Origin: Dehalococcoidia bacterium
GTDB taxonomy: Bacteria; Chloroflexota; Dehalococcoidia; SZUA-161; SpSt-899
Length of the DNA stretch: 59,871 bases
Direction of reading: 5' to 3'
Assembly: GCA_023271515.1 (NCBI GenBank)
Contig: JALPXQ010000001.1
Span: 1 to 59,871, forward strand
Shown here in pieces: positions 8,931 to 17,412 of this stretch. The notes beneath the pieces are model-generated. The model searched no databases. It was not told the origin of the DNA and saw only the letters and a program-made list of their open reading frames with translations. The position numbers and the translations under genes were made by a program. Each line of letters begins with the position of its first letter. Position 1 is the stretch's first letter.

Positions 8931-9914
8931 ATGCGCATCGTATTTATGGGAACGCCCGAGTTCGGAGCGATCATTCTAAGGCGACTGCTCTCCAGTGAAC
9001 ATGAGGTAATAGCGGTCTACTCTCAGGCGGATAAGCCCGCAGGGCGCGGACGGATCGCCACTGCTCCACCGGTGAAGCAAGTTGCCCAGGAGCACGGTCT
9101 GATGGTATTCCAGCCAAAGGGGCTGAGGGACAGAGCTGAAGTTGCGCAACTGGCTAACCTGAGGCCAGATGCCATAGTCGTCGCCGCTTTCGGGCAGATA
9201 TTGCCCCGGGAGATACTGAACATCCCGGAGTTCGGCTGCCTGAATGTTCATCCCTCCCTCCTGCCCCGCTATCGCGGCGCCTCCCCTATCCCCTCTGCCA
9301 TTCTGTCTGGTGATGATATAACCGGTGTTAGCATTATGCTCATGGACGAAGGCATGGACACTGGACCTGTTCTAGGCCAGAGGACGGTTTCAATACACGG
9401 CGAAGATACCGCTGAATCACTGGGGTCCAGACTGGCCCAGGTTGGGGCTGATCTCCTGATAGAAACTCTCCCTCAATGGTTTGAGCGTCGTTTGGTGCCA
9501 CAGCCCCAAAAGGAAGAAGATGCCACCTATACCAGGCCGATTCTCAAGAGCGATGGAGAAATAGATTGGAATCTTCCGGCGGTGGAACTCTCGAGAAGAG
9601 TGCGTGCCTTCTATCCCTGGCCTGGATGTTTCACCCTGTGGCAGGGAAGGGTTCTCAAGATACTGGAGGCGGTCGCCTTGCCTCCTCGTGGGGAAGTGGG
9701 GCCAGGGACAGTTGTGCCGCTATCCGCTGAGGTGCCGGTGGGGGTGGGGACGGGGGAGGGGATACTGGGGCTGCATCGGGTTCAGCTCGAGGGGAAAAGA
9801 CCGATGTCTGCTGCCGAGTTCCTGCACGGGCAGAGGGCCTTTATCGGGCAGAAATTGACTCACCCTCCCCTGCTTGAGAGCCGCCGGCCGCCCAGGAGAT
9901 GCATATGCAGGTGA
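8931..9914 (+). CDS. fmt: methionyl-tRNA formyltransferase
   Basis: Formylates Met-tRNAfMet using 10-formyl-THF. MRIVFMGTPEFG at the N-terminus, the substrate loop NVHPSLLPRYRGASPI with its catalytic Asn/His, and GVSIMLMDEGMDTGP with the catalytic Asp are all present, followed by the C-terminal OB-like domain. Start at 8931 is supported by GGAGAG just upstream and by family alignment; a longer in-frame extension to 8829 has no family support. Its 3' end overlaps the convergent HIT gene by 55 bases. Confidence 0.95.
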   Translation: MRIVFMGTPEFGAIILRRLLSSEHEVIAVYSQADKPAGRGRIATAPPVKQVAQEHGLMVFQPKGLRDRAEVAQLANLRPDAIVVAAFGQILPREILNIPEFGCLNVHPSLLPRYRGASPIPSAILSGDDITGVSIMLMDEGMDTGPVLGQRTVSIHGEDTAESLGSRLAQVGADLLIETLPQWFERRLVPQPQKEEDATYTRPILKSDGEIDWNLPAVELSRRVRAFYPWPGCFTLWQGRVLKILEAVALPPRGEVGPGTVVPLSAEVPVGVGTGEGILGLHRVQLEGKRPMSAAEFLHGQRAFIGQKLTHPPLLESRRPPRRCICR

Positions 9915-10201
9915 GGAACAACTTGCCCTCCCTCCGGGCCGCAGTTGATCACCAGGCGATAACCTCTCTCGGAGATACCCTCCACTTCTGCCAGCTGTCT
10001 TGCCACACCTGCCATTTTACCCAAAATGGGCAGATCCTTGTCCTTCAGCTCGCTCAGGCTAGCAACATGTTTCCGGGGCACGATGAGAATGTGTATCGGT
10101 GCCTGAGGATTGATGTCCCGGAAGGCGACGATCTCATCATCCTGCTGGAGCATTTCTCCCGGAATCTCCCCGGATATGATCTGACAGAAAACGCAAGACA
10201 T
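9860..10201 (-). CDS. HIT family nucleotide hydrolase
   Basis: A 113-residue HINT-type protein. The N-terminal CVFCQIISGEIP and the C-terminal histidine triad HLHMHLLGG are intact. HINT proteins hydrolyse adenosine-5'-phosphoramidates and related AMP conjugates. GGAGGGAAGA directly precedes the ATG at 10201. It follows mnmG by ten bases and is probably the last gene of the minus-strand operon from 13625. Confidence 0.93.
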   Translation of the reverse strand: MSCVFCQIISGEIPGEMLQQDDEIVAFRDINPQAPIHILIVPRKHVASLSELKDKDLPILGKMAGVARQLAEVEGISERGYRLVINCGPEGGQVVPHLHMHLLGGRRLSSRGG

Positions 10202-10211
10202 TCTTCCCTCC

Positions 10212-12125
10212 CTAACTCCTATTTCCTCTAGCTCTTTCCAGATGCACCATCAAGAGGGCTATATCCGCTGGTGTAACCCCGTCGATGCGTGAAGCCTGCC
10301 CCAGTGTCTGCGGACGGAAGCGCTCAAGCTTCTGGCACGCTTCGCGGCGTAGCCCGTTAATGCCCCCATAGTCAAACCAATCGGGTATGTGCCGCTCCTC
10401 CAGCCTCAGCATCCTCTGAACAGCGGCCTCCTGCCTCTGGATGTAGCCTTCATATTTGGCCTCGATCACCACCTGTTCGGCGCAATCAGGACATAGCCGG
10501 CTGTCTGCAACGCCGAGCGTGGTCATGGTGCGATAATCCACATCCGGACGGCGCAGAAACTGCAGGGCACTGACGGTGCGTGTTCTAGATGGCAGACCAC
10601 ATTCTTCAAGGGACGCAGCCAATCTCTCGATTGAGAGGTGAGTCTTTGCCAGGCGCTTGAGTTCAGTGGCTACAACACGACGCTTGCTTTCTACCGCTTC
10701 ATATCGTCCCTGGCTGATGAGCCCCAATTTGTAGCCGGTGGGGGTGAGCCGGAGATCGGCGTTGTCCTGGCGTAAGAGCAGGCGATGTTCCGCCCGTGAA
10801 GTGAGCAAGCGGTAGGGCTCCGTCAGATCCTTCGTTACCAGGTCGTCGATCATCACCCCGATGTATGCCTGATCCCGTCGGAGGATCAGTGGGGGTTGTT
10901 CCTTTACCTTCAAAGCGGCGTTTATCCCGGCAAGCAGACCCTGGGCTGCAGCCTCTTCATAACCGGTGGTGCCATTGATCTGCCCGGCAAGAAAGAGTCC
11001 CGGAACCAGCTTGGTTTCCAGCGAGCTTACAATCTGGTTCGGCGGCACGAAGTCGTATTCGATGGCATAGCCGAAGCGAATGATCTCAGCATTTTCCAGC
11101 GCTGGAATAGTGCGAAGCATGGCCAGTTGCACATCCTCCGGGAGGCTGGTGTTGGCACCCTGAAGATAGACCTCGTTGGTTTCCCATCCCTCCGGTTCGA
11201 GGAAGAGTAGGTGCCACGGCTTATCGGCAAACTTTACTATCTTGTCCTCGATGGAGGGGCAATAGCGAGGCCCTGTTCCCTGGATCATACCGGTGAACAG
11301 CGGCGCACGGTGGAGGTTAGATCTGATTATCTGGTGCGTTTTTTCATTGGTGTAGACAAGGTAGCAGGGTATTTGCTGTCGCCAGGGGGTGTAATTTCCC
11401 TGGGGGTAGACAGGGTTGATGGGAGGGAAGTTGAGAGAATTAGAATTAGACTCAAAGCTGAAGTGAAGGGGTACCTCGCTCCCTGCTTGAATGATGGTTC
11501 TGGAGAAGTCGATGGTCCCGGCCTCCAGGCGAGGCGGGGTGCCGGTCTTGAGCCGGCTCATGGTAAATCCCAACCGCCGCAGGCTATCGGAAAGTCCATA
11601 AGCGGCAAACTCGCCGGCGCGCCCGGCAGCAAAGCTCTTCTCTCCGATAATGATTCGTCCCGCAAGAGAGGTTCCGGTGGTGAGAACGACCGTCTTTCCC
11701 TCGTAAGCCCAGCCGGTACTGGTTATCACCTTCAGTGCCTGATGATTTCGTTCCAATACTTCAACGAGTGCCTGCTTGACATAAAGATTGCCCTGCCTCT
11801 CAATGGTGTGTTTCATGGCCAGGCCGTAGAGCTTCTTATCCGCCTGGGCTCGGAGAGCCTGCACTGCCGGACCCTTGCCCGTGTTGAGCATTCGGATATG
11901 GATGAAGGTCTTGTCGATGTTGCGCCCCATCTCCCCGCCGAGGGCGTCGATCTCCCGAACCAGATGTCCCTTGGCGGGCCCCCCGATGGATGGATTGCAG
12001 GGCATGAGGGCTACGTTGTCGAGGTTCATGGTCAGCAGGAGGGTGCGGCAGCCCATTCGAGCGGCAGCCAGGGCGGCCTCACAGCCGGCATGCCCCGCGC
12101 CGACGACGATCACATCGTATATCAT
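10212..12125 (-). CDS. mnmG: tRNA uridine-5-carboxymethylaminomethyl(34) synthesis enzyme MnmG
   Basis: FAD-dependent subunit of the MnmEG complex that modifies U34 of certain tRNAs. The Rossmann fingerprint DVIVVGAGHAGCEAALAAARMG opens with VVGAGHAGCE. The family motifs MPCNPSIGGPAKGHL and GTGPRYCPSIEDKI, and GQINGTTGYEEAAAQG, are also seen. Length is 637 residues as usual from the ATG at 12125. It starts 16 bases after the cysteine synthase stop. MnmE is not in the window. Confidence 0.96.
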   Translation of the reverse strand: MIYDVIVVGAGHAGCEAALAAARMGCRTLLLTMNLDNVALMPCNPSIGGPAKGHLVREIDALGGEMGRNIDKTFIHIRMLNTGKGPAVQALRAQADKKLYGLAMKHTIERQGNLYVKQALVEVLERNHQALKVITSTGWAYEGKTVVLTTGTSLAGRIIIGEKSFAAGRAGEFAAYGLSDSLRRLGFTMSRLKTGTPPRLEAGTIDFSRTIIQAGSEVPLHFSFESNSNSLNFPPINPVYPQGNYTPWRQQIPCYLVYTNEKTHQIIRSNLHRAPLFTGMIQGTGPRYCPSIEDKIVKFADKPWHLLFLEPEGWETNEVYLQGANTSLPEDVQLAMLRTIPALENAEIIRFGYAIEYDFVPPNQIVSSLETKLVPGLFLAGQINGTTGYEEAAAQGLLAGINAALKVKEQPPLILRRDQAYIGVMIDDLVTKDLTEPYRLLTSRAEHRLLLRQDNADLRLTPTGYKLGLISQGRYEAVESKRRVVATELKRLAKTHLSIERLAASLEECGLPSRTRTVSALQFLRRPDVDYRTMTTLGVADSRLCPDCAEQVVIEAKYEGYIQRQEAAVQRMLRLEERHIPDWFDYGGINGLRREACQKLERFRPQTLGQASRIDGVTPADIALLMVHLERARGNRS

Positions 12126-12141
12126 GGCATATTCACCAGCT

Positions 12142-13050
12142 CTACGGCGGGCACTTGGCACAGATCGACATGAAGAGGGATGTGCTGAGATACCGGTCAC
12201 CACGGTCCGGGAGGAGCACCACCAGGGTGCCGGAATCCATCTCCCGGGCTATCTTTAGCGCTCCTGCCATTGCCGCCCCGCTCGACATGCCGACGAACAA
12301 CCCCTCTCTGGTTGCCAGGAGCCTGGTGGTTTCAAATGCCTCTTCATCGGTGATGGTCAGTATATCATCCAGAGCCTCTCGCTGGTAAATACGCGGGACA
12401 ATGGATTCCCGCATGTTCTTCAGACCCTGTATGGTGTGGCCCTCCATCGGTTCCAGACCAACGATCCGCACCGCCGGGTTTCGTTCTTTGAGGTATCTTG
12501 AGACGCCCATCAGGGTACCGGTCGTGCCCATCCCGGCAACGAACACCTCTACCTCGCCGTCTGTCTGGGCAAATATCTCCGGGCCGGTTGTTTCATAGTG
12601 GGCCAGAACATTGTTCTCATTCTCAAACTGATTTGGCATATAATACGTATCAGGGTGCTCTTCGAGAATTTGATGCGCCCGCAGGATAGCCCCGTCGGTT
12701 GCCTGATATCCCGGGGTCAGCTCGATCTCCGCCCCAAAAGCCTCAATTATATGTTGCCTCTCAACGCTGACACATTCGGGCATGATCAACTTCACCTTGT
12801 AACCCTTGGCTGCTCCTATCATGGCCAGCGCGATCCCGGTGTTCCCCGAGGTGGGTTCGAGGATGGTCTTGTCCGCCGGCAACTCGCCTGACATGATGGC
12901 TTTTTCTATCATGTAGCAAGCGATGCGATCCTTGACCGAGCCCCCCGGATTGCTTCCCTCAAGTTTAGCCATGAGCCTTACCCGGGGATTCCCGTTCAGG
13001 TTATTCAGCTCCACAAGCGGCGTATTCCCGATGGAATCGATAACACTCAT
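12142..13050 (-). CDS. cysM: cysteine synthase (O-acetylserine sulfhydrylase, CysM/CysK family)
   Basis: PLP enzyme of 302 residues making cysteine from an activated serine and sulfide. SVKDR carries the PLP lysine, EPTSGNTGI the substrate loop, and GMGTTGTLMG the phosphate-binding loop. The sequence is CysM-like around VSVERQ, so thiosulfate or a thiocarboxylated carrier is possible as sulfur donor. The start codon overlaps the stop of the preceding nitroreductase (TAATG), implying translational coupling. Confidence 0.9.
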   Translation of the reverse strand: MSVIDSIGNTPLVELNNLNGNPRVRLMAKLEGSNPGGSVKDRIACYMIEKAIMSGELPADKTILEPTSGNTGIALAMIGAAKGYKVKLIMPECVSVERQHIIEAFGAEIELTPGYQATDGAILRAHQILEEHPDTYYMPNQFENENNVLAHYETTGPEIFAQTDGEVEVFVAGMGTTGTLMGVSRYLKERNPAVRIVGLEPMEGHTIQGLKNMRESIVPRIYQREALDDILTITDEEAFETTRLLATREGLFVGMSSGAAMAGALKIAREMDSGTLVVLLPDRGDRYLSTSLFMSICAKCPP

Positions 13051-13625
13051 TACGCACCACCCACGATGATCTCATCCAGCGAGCGCTTGGGCACGTGGTG
13101 GATGCCCTGACTGTCGCGCCAGTATCCCGTGTCGCCGTCCGTCCCGAGCGGCTCGATGACCACTGTTTCCGCCGGTTTTCCGATCGCCAGCACCAGGAGT
13201 ATCTCGTAGCGATCAGGAATGTTGAGCGCGGCACGGAGCTTCGGACGATTGATCGAGGCCAACATGCATCCTCCCAGTCCCCTTTCCCTTGCGCCAAGCA
13301 TGATATTCTGGCTGGCGATGCCGTGGTCGCATCCAAAGTGAGTGGTCACCTCGGTATCGCCGAGCACGATGATATATGCCGATGGCCGTTCCCCTTCAGC
13401 CGGGCCGCCCCAGTCTTTGAGCGCCGCCGCCCAGGTGAGGGTGGAGAAAATCTGGGCGTTAGTCTCTGGCTCCCAGGAAAGGATGTATTTCAACGGCTGC
13501 AGATTTCTGGCCGATGCGGAATGCCTGGCCAGATCGAGCAGCTCGACCAGTACCTGGCGGGTGAGGGTCACACTCTGGTCGAACCGTCGGAAGCTGCGGG
13601 TGCTGCGGATCAAATCATCTATCAT
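13050..13625 (-). CDS. nitroreductase family protein
   Basis: A 191-residue FMN-dependent oxidoreductase. It has the N-terminal TRSFRRFDQ arginine motif, RHSASARNLQPLKYI for flavin binding, and GCMLASINRPKLR near the C-terminus. It is coupled to cysM by an overlapping stop/start. A TATAAT on the minus strand (plus 13690-13695) may belong to its promoter. Substrate unknown; members reduce nitro compounds, quinones or flavins. Confidence 0.9.
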   Translation of the reverse strand: MIDDLIRSTRSFRRFDQSVTLTRQVLVELLDLARHSASARNLQPLKYILSWEPETNAQIFSTLTWAAALKDWGGPAEGERPSAYIIVLGDTEVTTHFGCDHGIASQNIMLGARERGLGGCMLASINRPKLRAALNIPDRYEILLVLAIGKPAETVVIEPLGTDGDTGYWRDSQGIHHVPKRSLDEIIVGGA

Positions 13626-13772
13626 TCTTAAGCTCCGTTAACAGATTTTTGAGAACGCCTTGGTAAACTTTTCACTCCCCTCAGAATAGATTATAACATA
13701 AAAGCTAAGTGTGACACCTGTCCCGGTGTAAGAGGCTGTGCCCCAAGCCGGAGAAGATCTCTGTTGGCCTCA

Positions 13773-14336
13773 TCATTGAGTGTATAGAGGGGCTTTCCCC
13801 ATGGTTGCGCTCCTCAAAACAAAAGCAATTGCCTTTGCAAGTTCTTCCGGCCTCTGTGATCCGATTAATATTGGCCTTCCATCTAGAAATTCTAAGGCCA
13901 CTCCACGATTACCGCTCACATTATATGCTTTACCTGATCTATAAGAACGAACACCCCATCCTCTGCAGTCTTTAATAGGACTATACGTTCGCACTTCGTA
14001 TCGCTTCAAGTTCTCCAAAGGAATCCTAAGAAAAGAAGAATGGAGAGGGAAGAGGCGAATATACAATCCATCACTTCGCACCTCTGTTATCAGTTTTGCG
14101 GTATAGAATAGCCAAATAAGACCTGCACCAAGAGCAATAAAAAAGCCTCCGACAATGAGCAGCATTGTATCTGATATTGGATCGTCTCCCCACGGTTGAC
14201 CAAAAACAAGTTGCCTAATCATTCCATAACCGAAAAGTCCCACAAGAAGCATACAACTGGAAAGCATGATTAACCAGAGCCACCATTGACGAAACTTTTG
14301 AATTTCCTGGAAAATCATATTTCCATCCTTATTCAT
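13773..14336 (-). CDS. DUF6141-like two-TM membrane protein
   Basis: A 187-residue protein with EIQKFRQWWLWLIM before a first membrane segment and a second segment around residues 55-75. A soluble C-terminal domain has alternating beta-strand character, resembling a PH-like fold. The opening and the residues around GWGVRSY and GVALEFLDGRPILIGSQ fit DUF6141. Function is unknown. Its start codon overlaps the stop of a 38-codon frame upstream (ATGA). Confidence 0.65.
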   Translation of the reverse strand: MNKDGNMIFQEIQKFRQWWLWLIMLSSCMLLVGLFGYGMIRQLVFGQPWGDDPISDTMLLIVGGFFIALGAGLIWLFYTAKLITEVRSDGLYIRLFPLHSSFLRIPLENLKRYEVRTYSPIKDCRGWGVRSYRSGKAYNVSGNRGVALEFLDGRPILIGSQRPEELAKAIAFVLRSATMGKAPLYTQ

Positions 14337-14449
14337 GTTACCCCTCCCCCTCTAAGCCATTTCACCTGACGTTTCGCGTGTTTGCGACGTTCGCCGATAG
14401 GCGAACGAACGGCTTCAGCAATCGCCTCTTTGGTCAGTGCCCGCGCCAT
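14333..14449 (-). CDS. possible 38-residue basic leader peptide
   Basis: ATG at 14449 opens a short frame rich in Arg and Lys that ends in TGA overlapping the ATG of the DUF6141-like gene. A perfect 7-base inverted repeat with a 4-base loop (GTTCGCC-GATA-GGCGAAC, 14389-14406) lies inside it. It could be a translated leader or a remnant. Support is only the overlap. Confidence 0.25.
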   Translation of the reverse strand: MARALTKEAIAEAVRSPIGERRKHAKRQVKWLRGGGVT

Positions 14450-14679
14450 TCCTCAATAACTGCCTCCCAAGCCATGTCGTTGGCTACCTGTTCAAGCACA
14501 TCTACAACTAATACTACTTTGTTAATTAGTCCTGTCTCTCTGAAGAATAAGGAGTTTCCAAAGCAGAGGAGATTGAGGAATGGGTGCTGTGACCAGCCCT
14601 CACCAGAATCGATCAGGTTCGGAACTTGACCGCCTGGTGCAAGTAACAAAGTAGTACTAATTCCGATATCTCCGAACAT
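14434..14679 (-). CDS. hypothetical 81-residue protein
   Basis: An open frame with normal-looking residue composition, including a hydrophobic stretch around INKVVLVVDVLEQV. It ends 16 bases inside the 38-residue frame. The ribosome-binding site is weak (GGGAATGG). I do not recognise the family. It may be a fragment of a larger lost gene, since the DNA upstream looks decayed. Confidence 0.3.
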   Translation of the reverse strand: MFGDIGISTTLLLAPGGQVPNLIDSGEGWSQHPFLNLLCFGNSLFFRETGLINKVVLVVDVLEQVANDMAWEAVIEEWRGH

Positions 14680-15141
14680 CCATTCCCGTCTGCACGTGCA
14701 ATTGCTAACACACTATGCCATGGCTAGTCAATAATCGTATCCCTTGAGGCAGATGGAACGGCGGCAATATGCTGCGCGGCTCTACCCCCTACCCATGCGG
14801 TATTTGATGTCATAGTTGATGATGAAACTTCCTCGTCGGTGAAGCCGTAGTGCTGCGCCTGCAGCACTCTTTATCGTCCTTGCTTTGCTTCCCACCTGAA
14901 AGTTCGCCGGAAAACCACCTCATCAGTCTCACTCCAGGCATTGCCCTGTTCAATACCCTCCAGTGCCTTATCTAAATGACCCATTTTACTTCTACGGATT
15001 CCATAGGAAGCATCCGGTGCTCCTCCTACTTAAACAGTGTATACAATGGTTGATGGTGGATGGTTGGTTGCCTTATCCTCATCGTTTTCTAACCCCTGGG
15101 CCTGCGGCCGGGGGCAGGCCTGACAACCCGAGCAGTTACAC
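14680..15141 (+). other. gene-poor, decayed stretch
   Basis: No intact gene is visible. On the minus strand 14782-14850 reads YGFTDEEV and then, after one missing base, FIINYDIKYRMG and stop. This resembles the extreme C-terminus of large DNA methyltransferases. A 37-residue frame (14871-14984, minus) is of unknown origin. A GC-rich hairpin with 7-base arms (15099-15120) has no T-tract, so it is not a typical terminator. Confidence 0.5.
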
Positions 15142-15504
15142 TCAAGGTATATAGGTCACACACGAGTCTGGCGATTCCCAGACCTCGACATTGAAGATCG
15201 AAACCGCCTCCAGGCGGGGTTGCAGATCCCGGTAAATCGTGGTCGCGATGTTCTCCGACGAAGGGTTGATCTTGTCGAAGGGTGCTACATTATTCAAGCA
15301 GACGTGATCGAATCGCCCTAAGACCTCTCGCAGGTGCCCTTTCAACTCTGAGAAATCGAAGGCCATGCCAACATCATCGAGCTCCGAGCTCTCAACCGTC
15401 ACCACGGCCTCAAAGCGGTGGCCATGCAGTTCCTCACACTTGCCCTGATAGCCCCTCAGGTAGTGTGCGGCATCAAAGTGCTGCCGAACGGATACACGGT
15501 ACAT
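15142..15504 (-). CDS. queD: 6-carboxy-5,6,7,8-tetrahydropterin synthase
   Basis: PTPS-fold enzyme of the queuosine/7-deazaguanine pathway, 120 residues. The zinc histidines are in HFDAAH and HGHRF, and the catalytic cysteine is in CEELHGH. AFDFSELK and DHVCLNN are typical of QueD. It overlaps the 3' end of folK by 32 bases and is last in that operon. QueC and QueE are not in the window. Confidence 0.92.
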   Translation of the reverse strand: MYRVSVRQHFDAAHYLRGYQGKCEELHGHRFEAVVTVESSELDDVGMAFDFSELKGHLREVLGRFDHVCLNNVAPFDKINPSSENIATTIYRDLQPRLEAVSIFNVEVWESPDSCVTYIP

Positions 15505-15982
15505 CTCTCCACCTCCTTACTTGTTGTGCCTCGGTCAGCCCGGAAAGTAAATCCCTCATGGTCTTCCCGATTGAGGGATGGGCAAGGTCGGGGGCGATCT
15601 CCACCAGTGGGATCAGGACAAAGGCCCGCTCTCCAATACGAGGGTGAGGGATAACCAGATACTGATCCTCAATCACCCGCTGGGCATAGAAGAGTATATC
15701 AATGTCGATGGGGCGAGGGGCGTTCGGGAAGCTGGCAACCCGGCCGAGCTGCCCCTCAATGTCCTTGACATAACGGAGCAGCTCAAAGGGGTCGAGCTGA
15801 GTCGTCCCAGAGCAGGCCATGTTGAGAAACCAGGGTTGATCCAGGTAACCCAGAGGCTCCGTTTCATAGATCGAGGAGACCTTCTTGATCATCATCCTCT
15901 CCGCCAGGGATTCAAGTCCCCTTGCCAGATTCCTTTCTCTATCCCCCAGGTTCGATCCGAGGCCAAGGTAAATGGTGTCCAT
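15473..15982 (-). CDS. folK: 2-amino-4-hydroxy-6-hydroxymethyldihydropteridine pyrophosphokinase
   Basis: HPPK of folate biosynthesis, 169 residues. It transfers pyrophosphate from ATP to hydroxymethyl-dihydropterin. GLGSNLGDRE, YETEPLGYLDQPWFLN and the magnesium/ATP motif RPIDIDIL are present, as is IPHPRI. It is divergent from ffh across a 79-base gap and overlaps queD. The DHPS-like gene acting next lies 1.4 kb away on the other strand. Confidence 0.95.
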   Translation of the reverse strand: MDTIYLGLGSNLGDRERNLARGLESLAERMMIKKVSSIYETEPLGYLDQPWFLNMACSGTTQLDPFELLRYVKDIEGQLGRVASFPNAPRPIDIDILFYAQRVIEDQYLVIPHPRIGERAFVLIPLVEIAPDLAHPSIGKTMRDLLSGLTEAQQVRRWRDVPCIRSAAL

Positions 15983-16015
15983 TACCCTATTCTAACATAT
16001 CCGATCCGGCAATAC

Positions 16016-16044
16016 TTGATTAAGTCCATAGCCTCGGTTAGAAT
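16016..16044 (+). promoter_or_regulatory. promoter of ffh
   Basis: TTGATT, 17-base spacer, TAGAAT. The -10 ends 17 bases before the ffh ATG, leaving a leader of about ten bases with only a weak ribosome-binding site (GAGGCCGGGA). Confidence 0.6.
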
Positions 16045-16061
16045 AAAACAGAGGCCGGGAC

Positions 16062-17387
16062 ATGTTTGAGTCACTATCAGCTAAGCTATCGGCTGTTTTC
16101 AAGAAGCTCAGCGGCAGGGGAAAACTGACTGAAAAGGATGTCGATGAGGCATTGCGAGAGGTCAGGCTGGCACTTCTGGAGGCGGATGTAAACTTCAAGG
16201 TAGCCAAAGGATTCATTGCCCGGGTGCGCCAGAGGGCGGTGGGAGGTGAGGTTCTGGAGAGCCTCACGCCGGCCCAGCAGGTCATAAAGATCGTTAACCA
16301 GGAGCTGACAGGCATCTTTGGCGGCGGCCCGCATAAACTCGCCCAGGCCAACACCCCTCCGACGGTGATCCTGATGACCGGACTCCAGGGGGCGGGGAAA
16401 ACTACCACCACAGCCAAGCTGGCCCTTCACCTCAGACGCGGCGGGGGGCGGCCGCTTATGGTGGCAGCCGATCCATACCGGCCCGCTGCCGTTAATCAGC
16501 TGCTTACTCTGGGCAAACAGCTCGACCTGCCGGTTTACGCCGATGAGCAGGCTAAATCGGTGGATGCTATTTGTAAGCAAGCTATGAAGCGGGCGAAGGA
16601 ACTATCCTCGACCACCGTGATACTGGACACGGCCGGACGGCTCCATGTAGACTCGGAGCTGATGGACGAATTAGAGCGGATTCGGGATGCGCTCCATCCC
16701 ACCGAGGTGCTGCTCATCGCCGATGCGATGATGGGGCAGGAGGCGGTGCGGATAGCTGAGGAATTCCACGCCAAGGTCGGCCTGACCGGCGTTATCCTCA
16801 CCAAGATGGATGGTGATGCTCGTGGCGGGGCGGCGCTATCCCTTACTTCGGTCACCGGCGTGCCCATAAAGTTCGTTGGCGTTGGCGAAAAACTCGATGC
16901 CCTGGAGGCGTTTCATCCCGATCGCATGGCCTCCCGGATACTGGGCATGGGGGATATGCTGAGCTTTATCGAAAAGGCGGAGGCGGCCATCGACCAGAAG
17001 AAGGCCCTGGAGATGGAAAAGAAGATGCGCCAGGCGCGCTTCGATCTGGATGATTTCCTCGATCAACTCCAGGAGGTCAAGAAGATGGGCCCCATAAGCC
17101 AACTGCTGGACATGATCCCCGGGTTCTCCAGGGGGGCGAATAAACTAAATGTGAATCTGGATGAGGGGCAGGTTAAGAGGGTGGAGGCCATAGTTCTCTC
17201 CATGACCCCTGAAGAACGACATCACCCGGACATCATAGACGGCAGCCGGAGACGGCGCATTTCCCGGGGCAGTGGAACCACCCCGCAGGAGGTGAACCAA
17301 CTGCTGAACCAGTTCCGCCAGATGCAGAAACTGATGAAGCAAATGAGCTCCGGCCGGATGCGGAACTTGCCCTCATTGCGTATCTAA
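16062..17387 (+). CDS. ffh: signal recognition particle protein Ffh
   Basis: SRP54 GTPase that brings ribosomes translating membrane proteins to FtsY. The 441 residues comprise the N helical bundle, a G domain with P-loop GLQGAGKTTT, DTAGR and TKMDGDARGG, and a methionine-rich M domain containing GMGDMLSFIEKAE and the terminal LMKQMSSGRMR. No SRP RNA gene is seen nearby. Confidence 0.97.
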   Translation: MFESLSAKLSAVFKKLSGRGKLTEKDVDEALREVRLALLEADVNFKVAKGFIARVRQRAVGGEVLESLTPAQQVIKIVNQELTGIFGGGPHKLAQANTPPTVILMTGLQGAGKTTTTAKLALHLRRGGGRPLMVAADPYRPAAVNQLLTLGKQLDLPVYADEQAKSVDAICKQAMKRAKELSSTTVILDTAGRLHVDSELMDELERIRDALHPTEVLLIADAMMGQEAVRIAEEFHAKVGLTGVILTKMDGDARGGAALSLTSVTGVPIKFVGVGEKLDALEAFHPDRMASRILGMGDMLSFIEKAEAAIDQKKALEMEKKMRQARFDLDDFLDQLQEVKKMGPISQLLDMIPGFSRGANKLNVNLDEGQVKRVEAIVLSMTPEERHHPDIIDGSRRRRISRGSGTTPQEVNQLLNQFRQMQKLMKQMSSGRMRNLPSLRI

Positions 17388-17412
17388 GCATTGGGCATTA
17401 TCACCCAGGAAG

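Noticed and set aside
11211..12173. 320-residue plus-strand frame inside mnmG
   Set aside because: It is antisense to a fully conserved MnmG frame and its translation matches nothing recognisable.
15099..15120. GC-rich hairpin as a rho-independent terminator
   Set aside because: No T-tract on either strand.
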